Shown here: positions 12,501 to 22,510 of the stretch, in pieces | Layout: every line of letters begins with the position of its first letter | How positions within the stretch are numbered: the stretch's first letter is position 1 | Notes under the pieces: model-generated | Seen by the model: the letters and a program-made list of their open reading frames with translations, nothing else | The model's database searches: none | Told to the model about the DNA's origin: nothing | Assembly: GCA_963576565.1 (NCBI GenBank) | Contig: OY755039.1 | Location: 140,499,369-140,563,368, forward strand | Length of the DNA: 64,000 nucleotides | Reading direction: 5' to 3' | Source of the DNA: Aspidapion aeneum | Lineage: Eukaryota > Arthropoda > Insecta > Coleoptera > Brentidae | Position numbers and translations under genes: made by a program

Positions 12501-15500
12501 GTATGCTACGATTTTTTCTGAAAATGTTGATGTATCACACAATATTGTATCACAAATAGGCAAGCAACAAATTATTTCAGAACTGACTATAGACATCTGA
12601 GCCCTGAAGGGGAGAAAAACTAGAGATATCCCAAAAATAATAACCCCAAAATTAAATTCGCCCTGCCTGGGAAAACAAAGTCTATTAAACTAAAAAACAA
12701 AGGAAAAAATCGGCGACACGCTAGAAGCTTACCTCCTGTAATTCTGTAGCAGTCCCAAAATTTCACTGGCGGTCGCGGCCCTTTCTTGGGACTGTAATTT
12801 CGGTCTTCAACCCATAAACACGTGTGACTTCTTTTAGTTTTTTGGCGGAAGTGATTTCTTCATTCCCCTGTCACACACAGGGTGGCGCTTCAAACTCCCA
12901 GCGTGAGCAAAAAACGCGCATGATTTTACCAAAATGATCAGGTGATCAAAAAGAAAATAACTTTCAACAAAGAGAGAAATTATCACCTGATCGGAATTTT
13001 TCCCAAACAGGACTTTCTTTTTTGAAGGTTTTTGCAGAAAGCCCAAAAATATCAAAACAAACTTTAAGGTTAGGTTTTCCAAAAAATAAAACAATAAAGA
13101 AAAATAACTGGCAGCATTAAACAGACTATATTGGGTTAATTTCAACTATCTTTAGATGGAGAGTCTAAAAACCATGTTTGGGTATCGAATTGTATTAATA
13201 TAGGTCAAATACAATTTTTTTTTTTTAGATTAAGTGCAGTTTTTGGAGGAGTTTTTGCCTTAAGCCAACCTTTAAAAAGTCTAACAATTTCAAACAACAA
13301 AATTACTCACTTGATATCAGGAGATCAAACAATCAAAGCACAAAACTTTGTTCTGAGCCTAGAGAAAACCCCAGAAAGTTTTGTGAAGTCAGTCAAAGTG
13401 AAAGACTATATTTCAAGAGCAGTTTTTATAACAGACAGATCAGTATTACCCAGTGAACAAGAACATTTGACACTACTGATGTATCCCCCTGAAAATGAGC
13501 AAAATTCTGTCACAGTTCTGGAAATGGGAACATTGACAGGAACTTGTCCCAAAGGCTTATGTAAGTTTAATCAGGTAGTACTTAGTAAATCCCTCTATCA
13601 AACAACGTTAGTTAGTTTGATTTTATTTGAGCAGTACAATATAATAAACGTGAAATTTCGTACCCGTGAATTTAAAAATCAAACAAGTTTAATGGCTAAT
13701 CGGGCAAAAAGGAGTTTTTTGTTTCCCTTATATTTTTCCGTGGGTAGCTTGAAAGCTTAACCTCACGGGGGTCCAAGATCTAATGGACACCTAATAAGTG
13801 TTGACAGTTAACCGTTTCGTCCTTATGGGACTCCTCAGAACACTGCTGGTCAAGTGACAAATCTTGCGAAGTTAATCAGACGGTTTTGTCTCTAATTAAA
13901 TGGAATTAGTGAGCGAACTATAGCAAGAGGCGCCATCTACCGAGATATGAGAGAAACAAAAAACCAAAAGTAGGGAAAACACTGCTATAAAATATCGATC
14001 AATGAAAAGATCGAATGCAAATAAAAGAAAACAACTATAGTCCGTGACCTACGACAGCTCTTTGTCTTTTCAGGCCGGATCAACGCATTTTGCATTTTTA
14101 CCCGTCATCAAGACAGTGAGCGTCAATCAACGGAATTTTTAAGCCAAATAATACTAACAAACGTGAAATTTCGTACCCGTGAATTTAATTGTTTTCTTTT
14201 ATTTGCATTCGATCTTTTCATTGATCGATATTTTACAGCAGTGTTTTCCCTGCTTTTGGTTTTTTGTTTCTCTCGTATCTCGGTAGATGGCGTCTCTTGC
14301 TATAGTTCGCTCACTAATTACATTTAATTAGAGACAAAACCGTCTGATTAACTTCGCAAGATTTATCACTTGACCAGCAGTGTTCTGAGGAGTCCCATAA
14401 GGACGAAACGGTTAACTGTCAACACTTATTAGGTGTCCATTAGATCTTGGACCCCCGTGAGGTTAAGCTTTCAAGCTACCCACGGAAAAATATAAGGGAA
14501 ACAAAAAATTCCTTTTGGCCCTATTAGCCATTAAACTTGTTTGATAGTACAATATAATTATACAAATACCCAGTGGCGGTTGTTACATGGAGAGCAACGG
14601 GGCAGTGCCCTCCCAAAGCTAGACAACCAGTATTTTATTTGATTTATTTAATTAATTACAAGGTGGCAGCACCGCGCGGAACAAGATTTAAATTTCACCG
14701 TTTTTCAGCGGTGTATGGGTCGCTGTTCTCGCGCGAGGGCGGGAGGAATGTTATTTTAGTTGACGTCGGCCATATTAACCGTTCATTGCCCTTCCTACGT
14801 GTTGCCAGTTCTATCCTTAGTGAAGTTGGGATACGTCAGGGTCAGTAGTTAAAAGCCTTGCCGGTAGCGCGCCATTGTTTATTTTGCCTTATTTAAATAT
14901 GAAATAAAGAAATATGTCGAGTCCAAAGAAAAATTTTCGACCGGTATTTAAACTAAAAAATACAGACTTAAAAACTATTAAAACTATTTAGACTAAAAAA
15001 TACAGACTTTGAAAAACTATCTGGCTATTCTTTTAAACTTATAACTTGATTTTAGCTCACACATATACTATACTATAGTAGTGTAAGCTATGGTGATCCT
15101 AATTTTTTCGAGAAAAAAAAAGTTGCTCCGATTTTGAAAATTTTTATATATCTTTGCGTTTCAGATGATTTTGAAACTTTTTTGTTGCGCCGTCTGTCTG
15201 TCTGTCTGTATGTCTGTAACGACCAACGCGCATAACTCAAAAACCGCTGGGCCGATTTTAATGAAATTTGGTACCTAGGCTGGGGTTTGGGCCGAGATGG
15301 TCCCATTTAAAAATGAACAAAATCCACCGAGCACAAACCAAATAAAAGGGTGGGGGTAGATTTCAAAAATTAGAGTTTATGGGAAAATATGGCGTGTGTG
15401 ACATCAAACGAAAGGTAATTGAGTCTGGAGTTCAACAAAATACATTTTAATTGATTTAAAAAAAAGGGTGGGGATATATTTCAAAAATTAGAGTTTAAGT

Positions 15501-18500
15501 GAAAATATGGCGTGTGTGATATCAAACGAAAGGCAATTGAGTCCGGAGTTTAACAAAATACATTTTAGTTTTTGTTTTTTTTTAAGGGTGGGGGTAGATT
15601 TCAAAAATTTGAGTTTAAGTCAAATCATGGCTTGTGTGGTATCAAACAAAAGGTAATTTAGTCCGGAGTTGAATAAAATATATTTTAGTTTTTAGTTATA
15701 TTAGCTCACACATACACTATAACTATAGTACCTAGTGTGAGCTTAGGGGCCCATATATTGGCAGAGTATTTTTTTAGTCTTGGTTCATTTAATTTCAAGT
15801 CAACAAAACTCACCTAAAGAAGATCTCAAACACATTGTACAAAATCTTTTTGATGAAAATTTCACCCAAGAAAAAGTCAGTCAAGATGGAAAACCACAAA
15901 TTTTGTGGTCGTGTTACTTTTCAATTCCTGATACAAGCAACATTGATTTAAAGAATATTGAACAGTTACCAGAAAATGCATTTTTGTGTAGTGGACCTGA
16001 TTTGGATTTAGATTATGATCTCAGTATTAAAAAAGTATGTACTTTTATTAATTTTGTTTATTTTAAAACTTTGTTATATAGATCGTTTCCTGTGGGATAG
16101 TTGTGGAAGACTTTTTAAAACAGCTTTACAATTTTAAGCCACTGGGTGCTTGCCTCCAATTTGAGTGGAAGGGCCTGTGTTACGTCATAAATCCAAGATG
16201 CCGGCTTTTTAAATGTTTTTTCACAAACTTTGGCTTATAACTTTTGCTAAATTAGTTTTATAGAAAAACTTTAAATACGTTTTGTGTTTGAAATAGAACA
16301 CCAATAAATACTAAAAACATTTTTTTTACCCAAAATAAAAAAATTGAGGAAGGTAGTTTTAGACTATCCCAAGTTGATTGGTTAGGGATCACTCAATTTT
16401 AAGTCGCCGGGTGTTTCCTCAAATTTGAGTAAAAGCGCCTGTGTGACGTCATAAATCGAAAAGTGTATGGGTTATGATTTATTTGCAATAGAACAAGAAT
16501 TGAATTGTCGGTTTACAGTGCTTCATATCTCAAGACTTAAAAAAGATACATCTTGTAATTTTTTAAATATTAAAAAATTTCATAATTGAGCAAGAAAGTT
16601 TAAGACTACTTTAGACTTGATCGATTGATAATGGATCAATGTCAAGTCGCCAGGTGTTTGCCTTAAATTTGAAAATGACGTCATAAATCCAAAATGGCGG
16701 CATTTTCCATTTTTTTACAAACTGTACAGATAAACTGTAGGAAAGGCTTTTGTTTGCAAAACAACACCAATTAATATTTGAGTTTGAGTCGAAAATTACA
16801 ATCACCGGCCTAAAACTAAAATAAGAAATTCCCCCATGTTGACTTTAAGAGAAAAAATCATACAACTTTTGTTTAAAGCCAAATTTTCTTTCCATTGGTA
16901 TAACTGTATACCGGGTATCCTACCTAAAAAAAAATGTTTTATTGACCATAACTCACCTACGCGTCATTTGATTTTCTTTACCATCGTAATCAGCGGAAAA
17001 AATACAACTTTACTTATTTAAGCGACCCTGTAGCTCTAATAATAACGAAGTTAATAATAGTGCAGACTTAACTTTGAACACCCTGTATATATCTTGAATA
17101 GACCGTAATTTGATTTAGAAAGATGTCTTACTTTAATAAAAGTGCAAAAAAATAACTTTTATTATTTTGGGCACAAAATAGTCATTTGGGAAACGCTAAT
17201 AAATATACATTTAAAAAAAACATTGCATATTTTAGAAATTATATAAACATTAAAATAATGTGCCAATTAAAGCTAAATATATAAATAAATAAAATAAATA
17301 GTTCGAAACTTGAAAATAACTTACATTTTTGAGACAAAAATAAAGTGTTTTTGAAATTAGCAACCAAAATTTATCCCAAATATACACACTGGGAAATTTC
17401 TTTCATTAATTATCACAATCCATATCAAGTTTTAGTAAATTAATGGAATTAAAGTACTGTTAAAGAAAGTTTAGTATTATTTTTAAGGTTTTCACCTTTT
17501 CCAAATGAGATCTTCTGAGCATAGTCTATTATTTTTGCCTATAAAATGGATCGTTCATACTCGTCTTTTGTCTAGTCTTTTGTCTTGGTTTAGTCATATG
17601 TCTTGTCATAAGAAAGTTAAAACCACTGTTTCTTATGGGAGTGTTCATACAATGCTTTTGCTTTTGTTTTTGATTAGTCTTTGTCTTAAGAGTTGCCAAC
17701 TTTCAATCCTTAGGACAACGACTAAGACGATCAGCTGATATTTGTTGTTTTTTTTACAGGGCGTCCGAAGAGCGCAAGCGCGCGGCCGAAATTTTGAATT
17801 TACCGCCATTAATCATGTTTTTAACAGAAAATCTCAACATAACCTCAAAATTTTATTTGTTTTTTTTTCTTTTTCGCTTTTGTTCTTTCGTGTCTGTGTT
17901 TCGTGCACAGATTAGGTTAAATAAGATTGTTTTGTGTAGAAAATGACGTTTGAAGAAGGCCTTTTTATTGAAATTGAATTTTTTTTCAGTGGGTAATGAC
18001 TAAGACTAATCAAAAACAAAAGACGTGTATGAACAGCCGATTTTGTTTAAGACAGCTAAGACTAATCGAAGGACAAAGACTAATCAAAAACAAAAGACTA
18101 AGACGAGTATGAACAATACTTTAATTGCAAAATGTACCGTTCTATGCTCTGCCCGATTATAAATTAATAAATGAGTTGACCTAACATTTAACCATAAAAA
18201 AAAATCAAATCAAATTTTTAATAAATTTTCCACCTTGACGATTTTTACCCTTATGATGTTACATAGGCCCTCCTCAAATTTGAAGCAAACGCCCGTCGAC
18301 TTGACATTGAGTGATCCATTACCAATCGATCGAGGGTAGTTCTAAACTTTCTTGCTCAATCTTGAATTTTTATATATTTTTTAATATTGAAAGAAATAAC
18401 AATATCTTTTTTAGTTCTTGAGATATAAATCTCATTAAAACGGTAATTTAATTGTTGTTCTATTGCAAACAAATCCTAACTCATACAATTTTTCTGTAAA

Positions 18501-20671
18501 GTTTGTGGCAAAAATTAAAAGCAAAAGTTTGTGAAAAAACATGGAAAAAAAATCGCAATCTTGGATTCATGATGTCACACAGGCGCTTTTACTCAAATTT
18601 GAGGCAAACACCCGGCGACTTAAAATTGAGCGATCCATAACGAATCGATTTGTGATAGTCTACAATTTCCTTCCTCAATTTTTACAAGCTTTTATTTAGC
18701 CTCAGATGTTCTGTCTATCAAATCTTGTGAAGTGTTTTTGACACACTTCCCATTATCCGATTTGGATAAAATTTGGTACACACATAGTGCTCCCATGACA
18801 ATACAACATGAAGAAAAAAATATCCTCCCACCCCCCCCCCCCCACCCCTTCTATAGAAAAATGTGTTTTTATCACACTTCCCGTTATCCGATTTGGATAA
18901 AATTTGGTATACACATAGTGGTCCGATGATAATACAACAATAAGAAAAAAATATCCTCCCACCCCTACCCCCACCCCCTTCTATAGAAAAATTTGTTTTT
19001 GACACACTTCCCGTTATCCGATTTGGATGAAATTTGGTATACATATAGTGATCCGATGACAGTACAATATTAATAAAAAAATATTGTCCCACCCCTACCC
19101 CCACCCCCTTTTATAGAAAAATGAGTTTTTGACACACTTCCCATTATCCGATTTGGATGAAATTTGGTATTCACGTAGTGGTCCGATGACAATATAACAT
19201 TTAAAAAAAATATCCTCCAACCCCTACCCCCACTCCCTTCCATAGAAAATGCGTTTTTGACACCCTTCCCATTATCCGATGTGGATGAAATTTGGTATAC
19301 ATATAGTGGTCTGATGACAATACAACATTGAAAAAAAAATCCTACCACCCCTACCCCCACCCCCATCTATAGAAAAATGCGTTTTTGACACTCTTCCCAT
19401 TATCCGATTTGGATGAAATTTGGTATACGTATAGTGGTCCGATGACAATACAACAATAATGAAAAAATGTCCTCCCACCCTAGCCCCCAAACCCTTCCAT
19501 AAAAAATGCGTTTTTGACACACTTCACCTCAAATGACTTTATAAAATTTGGTATATGCATAAAGGTCCGATGGCAATACAGGCCAAACAAAAAATATATT
19601 TCTACCTCTACCCCCACCCTCTCCTTCCCCCAATAGAAAAATGAGTTTCCAAACAACTCACGATCAGCGATTTCATTATAATCTAGAATAAACTCTTCTG
19701 TTCTGTTATTGAACAAATATTTTCATTTAATAGAGTAGATAGCTGAGACTAAAAAGTAGAAAATAAATTGGTAAAAAAATGTTTTTAAGTCACAAGCTTT
19801 TATAAAATGCACTAAAAATTAAAAAATAATTTTCCAACATTCTAATATTATCATAATAATAAAAGCGATGGCCGCAAATCAAAGCATAAGTTAATCTAAA
19901 TTTGTGATCTAAACACTTAAAGAATATTCAACATAGCAGGTCATCAAAGATATGTTTGATGTGCCGCAATGTTATGCCATTGCCATACCTAGAGAAATGC
20001 TGGGGTATCTTGGGTCGGGTTGGGTGGGTTTGGTACCTCTGCATTTTTCTGCTAGATTGATTCTTGCAAATAGTGATATTTAATTGATACGGATATCTTA
20101 TCGTGAATATTAGAATGTTAGAAAATTATTTTTTAATTTTTAGTGCATTTTATAAAAGCTTTTGTAAAAAATTTTACCAATTTATTTTGTATTTTACTAT
20201 CTTAATTGGTGTTCTGTCGCAAACAAAAAAGGTATTTACAGTTTTTCTGTAAAACTAATTTAGCAAAAGTGATAAGCCAAAATTTGGACAAAAACATAAA
20301 CATGCAGTCTTATATTTATGATGTCACACTAGTACTCAAATTAGAGGCAAACAGCCGTAAAGTTGTGTGATCTATTACCAATCTTTCTAGGGTAGTTAAA
20401 AAAAATCTTCCACAACTATTCCACAGGATACCATATGCCACCAAACTAATATACAAAGATGTGATGGAATTTCTTGACTATTTTTTAGGCAAAAGACATA
20501 TTTTTAGAAATATATCCAGACTTGGAGTTTTTACCGCGAGCCCCAGATCCAGAAGACATAATAATTGGTGAGGATCCAGATAAAATACAGGACTCAAATC
20601 CAAGTCTAAGTGAGCATCAAGGTGAAAACCTAGAAAATAATGATTTACCTAGTCAAAATGAAGCTTCTTAA
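523..20671 (+). CDS. Rep: Rab escort protein (REP/CHM), Rab geranylgeranyltransferase component A
   Basis: REP presents newly made Rab GTPases to Rab geranylgeranyltransferase and delivers the prenylated Rab to membranes. Eight exons join in frame with GT-AG introns: 523-571, 713-779, 5709-6072, 6142-6370, 9016-9238, 13229-13560, 15778-16034, 20489-20671 (1704 nt, 567 aa). The GDI-superfamily nucleotide-binding-like N-terminus reads DLIIIGTGMVES followed by DYYGG. Conserved blocks follow at about residues 213-224 (VIEKRMLMKLL) and 299-320 (MYGSGE, then AFCRLSAVFGG). A REP-type tail contains PEDIIIGED. An acidic linker at residues 60-150 lies between the first two conserved regions, as in REPs and unlike the shorter RabGDI. 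Introns 2, 4, 5, 6 and 7 are 2-5 kb and full of transposons. A poly(A) signal AATAAA lies at 20748. The converging neighbour is ATG12. All exons are intact. Confidence 0.95.
1172..3984 (-). pseudogene. LINE ORF2: AP-type endonuclease plus reverse transcriptase, frameshifted
   Basis: Four overlapping frame segments make one broken ORF2. Segment 3214-3984 is the apurinic-like endonuclease (HLNAQ near the start, AGDFNLD, IDNIYTN and TSDH motifs). Segment 2313-3314 holds the finger and palm start (NYRPISLLP, KIFE). Segment 1723-2304 holds DLSKAFDSLDH, GIPQGSILGP and the catalytic YADDT. Segment 1172-1726 holds the thumb and C-terminus. At least three frame changes separate them, so no full polyprotein can be made. 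Confidence 0.85.
3948..4250 (-). pseudogene. LINE ORF1 remnant
   Basis: An open stretch of about 100 codons upstream of the endonuclease in the same orientation begins with ERKTAIFVSGFDP, a phrase common near the RNA-binding region of Jockey/CR1-group ORF1 proteins. It overlaps the endonuclease frame by a few codons. Most of ORF1, including any CCHC knuckles, is absent, so the element is 5'-truncated or eroded here. Confidence 0.5.
4331..4720. other. AT-rich intronic spacer
   Basis: REP intron 2 between two LINE copies. The sequence is AT-rich with no coding signal. It may include the eroded 5' end of the upstream LINE, but no boundary or target duplication could be found. Confidence 0.4.
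4733..5638 (-). mobile_element. 5'-truncated Jockey-like LINE with 12-bp target duplication
   Basis: The insertion is flanked by TAGGTAATTTAT at 4721-4732 and 5639-5650, a perfect 12-bp target site duplication. The 3' end, at the low coordinate, is A/T-rich. The 5' end breaks off just before the RT catalytic box: the frame reads ATFADDT next to the truncation point. The remaining coding part (4952-5611) is the RT C-terminus with KYLGMTLD and WTYGIQLWG motifs. This is a typical dead-on-arrival LINE copy in REP intron 2, ending about 60 bp before exon 3. Confidence 0.9.
6375..6655. mobile_element. Foldback MITE inserted on the REP exon-4 splice donor
   Basis: A 281-bp inverted-repeat element has ends GGCTCCGGTTCAAAAGAGCG and the near-matching reverse complement of ...CTTTTGAACCGGTGCC. 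An 8-bp target duplication CAAGGTAA lies at 6367-6374 and 6656-6663. The interior is an array of roughly 17-bp words built around AAAA-GCGACAT, read one way on the left and the other way on the right. The duplicated octamer is the exon/intron junction itself (CAAG|GTAA), so the donor now exists twice. TSD length suggests a hAT-like mover, but no transposase is present. Confidence 0.9.
6664..7417. other. Intronic stretch with GC-rich word array and LINE tail
   Basis: REP intron 4. An AGAATAGAATA tail near 6745 looks like the 3' end of a truncated LINE. At about 6855-6930 there is a GC-rich array of roughly six 14-15-bp words around CAACTGGGCGCCGC. A small palindrome around 7090-7130 contains GTAGTGTTTGGTAACC and its near-complement. 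No coding potential was recognised. Confidence 0.5.
7431..8389 (-). mobile_element. Truncated Penelope-like element
   Basis: A 13-bp target duplication CAAAACTATCTAA flanks it at 7418-7430 and 8390-8402. Its two ends carry an inverted copy of a roughly 44-bp segment (about 7457-7500 and 8346-8389). Such inverted terminal duplications are characteristic of Penelope insertions. The coding part is the C-terminal end of the RT plus a GIY-YIG nuclease. Everything upstream is missing. Confidence 0.85.
7661..8392 (-). pseudogene. Penelope C-terminal fragment with GIY-YIG endonuclease
   Basis: About 240 codons remain open on the minus strand. The GIY-YIG signature is visible as CIYQIPC followed by KSYVGETKRPLQVRVNEH, with the conserved arginine and the downstream glutamate of KFIEAAFI. 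Upstream is the linker that follows the RT thumb in Penelope elements. The RT catalytic domain itself is lost, so this is a non-autonomous relic. Confidence 0.85.
8517..8970. mobile_element. MITE with TACCTTCCTAGC ends
   Basis: The ends read ATACCTTCCTAGC on the left and GCTAGGAAGGTAAT on the right, giving an inverted repeat of about 13 bp around a 450-bp AT-rich body without an ORF. A related, shorter copy lies at 20845-21205 and shares phrases such as GGATCCA-GAC-GATCTGAT and GGTTTAGGAGCTAT, so this is a dispersed family. A CACACAGACAGACA stretch lies near the right end. Confidence 0.7.
9239..9772. other. REP intron 5, unassigned start
   Basis: An AT-rich intron start with no ORF, no repeat unit and no element boundary that could be recognised. 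A TACAGGGTGTCCC end motif, common to several inverted-repeat elements in this window, begins at about 9772 and marks the next element. Confidence 0.4.
10649..11361 (+). mobile_element. HINE/Helitron-like repeat, copy 1
   Basis: It begins and ends with hairpin-forming GCTCACAC...GTGTGAGC segments, has a GTCT microsatellite (10780-10818), and then three to four tandem units of about 120 bp, each with AAAGGGTGGGGGTAGA and GGCGTGTGTGATATCAAACG. It ends in GCCCATAGATTGGCAGAGTA. Other copies are at 15054-15775 and 38957-46103. Subterminal hairpins plus a GTCY microsatellite resemble DINE-1/HINE-type non-autonomous Helentrons; that assignment is inferred. Confidence 0.65.
11658..11907. mobile_element. 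Small TIR element nested in a palindrome arm
   Basis: An approximately 250-bp insertion has near-perfect inverted ends around GAGCACAGGGAAAAAACGTG on the left and the complement of CACGTTTTTTCCATGTGCTC on the right. It interrupts the right arm of the surrounding inverted-repeat element: the left arm at about 10230-10265 shows the uninterrupted sequence. It has no ORF. The target duplication is at most 4-5 bp and uncertain. Confidence 0.65.
12391..13228. other. REP intron 5, unassigned end
   Basis: The stretch contains a short palindrome CTCTAAGTAGCTG-type around 12445-12490 (GAGTAATAAAATTATTACTC), and otherwise AT-rich sequence up to the exon-6 acceptor. No gene or classified repeat was recognised. 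Confidence 0.4.
13646..14545. mobile_element. Palindromic element with 13-bp target duplication
   Basis: The target duplication AGTACAATATAAT lies at 13633-13645 and 14546-14558. Two arms of about 370 bp (about 13675-14045 and 14170-14545) are close reverse complements, for example GACTCCTCAGAACACTGCTG and its complement, around a spacer of about 125 bp. The phrase AAACGTGAAATTTCGTACCC occurs at both 13646 and 14158 in the same direction. The phrases AACCGTTTCGTCC and TGACGGGTAAAAATGC suggest a Penelope-type terminal repeat, but no coding part is left. Confidence 0.75.
14572..14900 (+). mobile_element. DNA transposon 5'-end fragment (CAGTGGCGG family), copy 1
   Basis: It starts with CAGTGGCGGTTGTTACATGG and is clearly related to 51207-51660 (CAGTGACGGCTGCTACAGGG), sharing GACAACCAGTATTTT, a GCACCGCGCGG segment and GTTGACGTCGGCCATATT. 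The body is GC-richer than its surroundings and looks like the 5' region of an autonomous transposon. No transposase and no right end were found. Confidence 0.6.
15054..15775 (+). mobile_element. HINE/Helitron-like repeat, copy 2, abutting REP exon 7
   Basis: It has the same architecture as the copy at 10649: opening GCTCACACATATACTATA hairpin, CTGTCTGTCTGTCTGTA microsatellite, about three 120-bp tandem units, closing hairpin CACTATAACTATAGTACCTAGTG and the terminal phrase GGCCCATATATTGGCAGAGTA. The element end is followed within 6-8 bp by the REP exon-7 acceptor at 15776-15777, so the acceptor's upstream region is element sequence. Confidence 0.7.
17553..18115. mobile_element. Foldback element with CAAAAGAC word arrays
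   Basis: The left end GTTCATACTCGTCTTTTGTC and the right end GACTAAGACGAGTATGAAC are inverted. Inside, short words around TTTTGTCTTAGTC repeat on the left (17570-17720) and their complements on the right (17995-18110). A GC-rich piece with AAGCGCGCGGCC sits near 17775. No transposase. The same design (inverted word arrays) is seen at 6375-6655. Confidence 0.7.
18735..19640. repeat. Minisatellite, about 127-bp unit, about seven copies
   Basis: Units start near 18735, 18864, 18990, 19120, 19249, 19377 and 19506. Each carries TTGACACACTTCCCATTATCC, then GATTTGGATGAAATTTGG, CCGATGACAATACAACA, and a C-rich tract of the CCCACCCCTACCCCCACCCC type. The C-tract makes the complementary strand G-rich with G-runs. 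Glycine-rich minus-strand reading frames across it are a by-product of the repeat. Two more units are at 48490-48730. Confidence 0.9.
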
Positions 20672-21303
20672 ATTATTTAAAAATTTTATTTTCTGTTTTT
20701 TGTACTTAGGTACCAATATATTTTGTAACTTAATATAAATTATTATTAATAAAAAAGCTTAACCAAAAATCACAATACAGCATACCTATATTTAACTTAT
20801 GGCACCTTTTTTATGGAACAAAACCTAATCTTGCCACACATACCAAAAATAAATGGATCCACGACAGATCTGATGAACCTTTCTAACCCATTAGCAGACT
20901 CCAAGTAGACTCCATGCTATATCAACCTTAAAAACAGTTTTTTGTAAATATCTGCGAAATGAAAGCTCCTACCAAGTTTTTGGTTATAACACAAACGAAA
21001 ATGTGCTCTACTATATTCCGAAAATCGCATATTGATGCGACACTCTGTTAAACAGCATTTGAACTGTCAAAAAACTACATTAGCATTGATGAATTTTGTC
21101 CAAAATCTAATCAGCTCGTTACAATATTTTACCTAAAAATTTCATGAAAATTGGTTGGGCAGTTTAGGAGCTATGATAGTGTTATGGACAGAGTTACATA
21201 GACACTTCAGCAAAAGTTTTGGTTTTGTTCCTTAAAAAAGTGACTTATAAAATAGTTTTTGTAAAAAAAAATAGGTATCTTGGAATGATGAAAGAGAAAA
21301 TTC
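20672..21303. other. Convergent intergenic region REP/ATG12 with MITE copy
   Basis: It contains the REP 3' UTR with AATAAA at 20748 and, at 20845-21205, a diverged copy of the 8517-8970 MITE family (shared GGATCCACGACAGATCTGAT, CTAATCAGCTCGT and GGAGCTATGATAGTGTTA). The stretch between the MITE and the ATG12 stop should be ATG12 3' UTR. No other gene was seen. Confidence 0.6.
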
Positions 21304-22282
21304 TTAACCCCATGCTTGTGTCAAACAATAATGTAAAACTAGTTTACCCTCTACACTGTAACAATCGTAAAGGTTTCTTACTGTTTGATCTGGTGATGGT
21401 GCAAAAGTTTGGTTCACATATAAAAACTAAAAGAAAATTTACCATTATAAAAGACCAGATAAGCTAATTAAACTTTAACCTGTAATTTATAAATGCAGTT
21501 AGCATCTGCAGTTGGTAATTTGAAAGTGCTTAAAACACTTTTTCCTCTATTCAAGGCCTTATATGGCCAATAAAAAGTTAAATAAATATATGATAAATTC
21601 CTGTATTTTAATTAGTGGACACAAAAAAACTGAACAAAATTTTCCATCAATAAAACAACAAAGGGTCATGTGACGTGATCCGATCAAACACACATCCATT
21701 TTCAGATAAAACTAAAATAAAAGGTAAAAGTTGGACAACTCTTTATTTTTATCTGGTTCTTTATATATAACACACAGTTTTTCATACAGTTCACTTTTAT
21801 TTTTATCTTTATTTTAATATTTATTTTTATGCCAATGCTGATGCTAACTGCTTCAATAAATCAGTAGGTATTAGTAAATCTTACCAGTTTTTCATTAGGG
21901 TCTAGTTTGATATATTTCTTAATAAACTCAATAATCCAGCCTATGGGTTTGTCACTATCCACAGTCCATTTTTTCTTTTTCATAATAGGGGCATTGCCTG
22001 TTGGTTTGAGCAGAATATCCACTTAAAATAACAAAGAAAAAAGTGAGTTAAAGAAAATTCTAATCTATTACTTTTGTCTCCAAAATTAAATAAAACCATT
22101 TCTTTTTATAAAATATTCAATGAATGAAAATTGTGTCACAAAAATATATAAAACAGGCTTTAAATCTTACCTTTCTGCTTAGTAGTACCAGCCGTGCCAT
22201 TTGGCTCGTGTTCATTGATGTTCATCGACTGCAGTGAGCTATCAATTGCATCTGGGTTTGCTATCGATTCGGGTTCAGTCAT
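21304..22282 (-). CDS. Atg12: Autophagy ubiquitin-like protein ATG12
   Basis: ATG12 is a ubiquitin-fold protein joined through its C-terminal glycine to a lysine of ATG5. With ATG16 this conjugate acts as the E3-like complex for ATG8/LC3 lipidation on the forming autophagosome. Three exons join in frame: 22282-22171, 22021-21885, 21426-21304 (372 nt, 123 aa). An unstructured N-terminal third (about 38 aa, ending KQKV) precedes the ubiquitin fold. Family landmarks are [18 protein letters not shown], then [13 protein letters not shown] and the invariant end HYCLTQAWG followed by the stop. All junctions are GT-AG. The length is normal for animals. The gene converges with REP and is compact (979 bp) compared with its neighbours. 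Confidence 0.95.
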
Positions 22283-22510
22283 TTTTTGATTTTTTTTCTG
22301 CAGTTTTTGTTATTTTTTTCGGAAAACAAACAAAATTGCAGAAAAATTGGGTTAATCAGCTGTTCTCTAACAAAACAATCAGGCACAGATTAGGTAAATA
22401 AGTATAAAAAAAGATGGGACACTCATTCTATGCCTCTTTTTTTAGTTCCTGACCAATCGAGCGCGGCGCTGCAATCGCCCAGCTGGCGCGGCGGCGGCAG
22501 CCGCCAATTT
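22283..22510 (-). promoter_or_regulatory. ATG12 promoter region
   Basis: This is the immediate upstream region of ATG12 on the minus strand. It contains a locally GC-rich block at 22455-22505 (GCGCGGCGGCGGCAGCCGCC) in an otherwise AT-rich surrounding, a common feature of constitutive promoters. There is no TATA box at a plausible distance. The start site is not resolved. Confidence 0.35.

Larger units (their letters stand above)
16088..20429. repeat. 4.3-kb palindrome filling REP intron 7
   Basis: The outer ends TCCTGTGGGATAGTTGTGGA (16088) and its near-complement ending at 20429 are inverted. Each arm is made of degenerate copies of a unit of about 250 bp containing TTAAGTCGCCGGGTGTTTGC, TGACGTCATAAAT and ACAAACT phrases: left copies near 16120, 16390 and 16640; right copies near 18270, 18590 and 20340. 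The loop contains a second foldback (17553-18115) and a minisatellite (18735-19640). No ORF of interest. The palindrome occupies nearly the whole intron between exons 7 and 8. Confidence 0.75.

Noticed and set aside
18718..19716. Several glycine-rich minus-strand open frames
   Set aside because: They are translations of the C-rich minisatellite on the opposite strand; frame and content repeat with the unit and no start or domain is credible.
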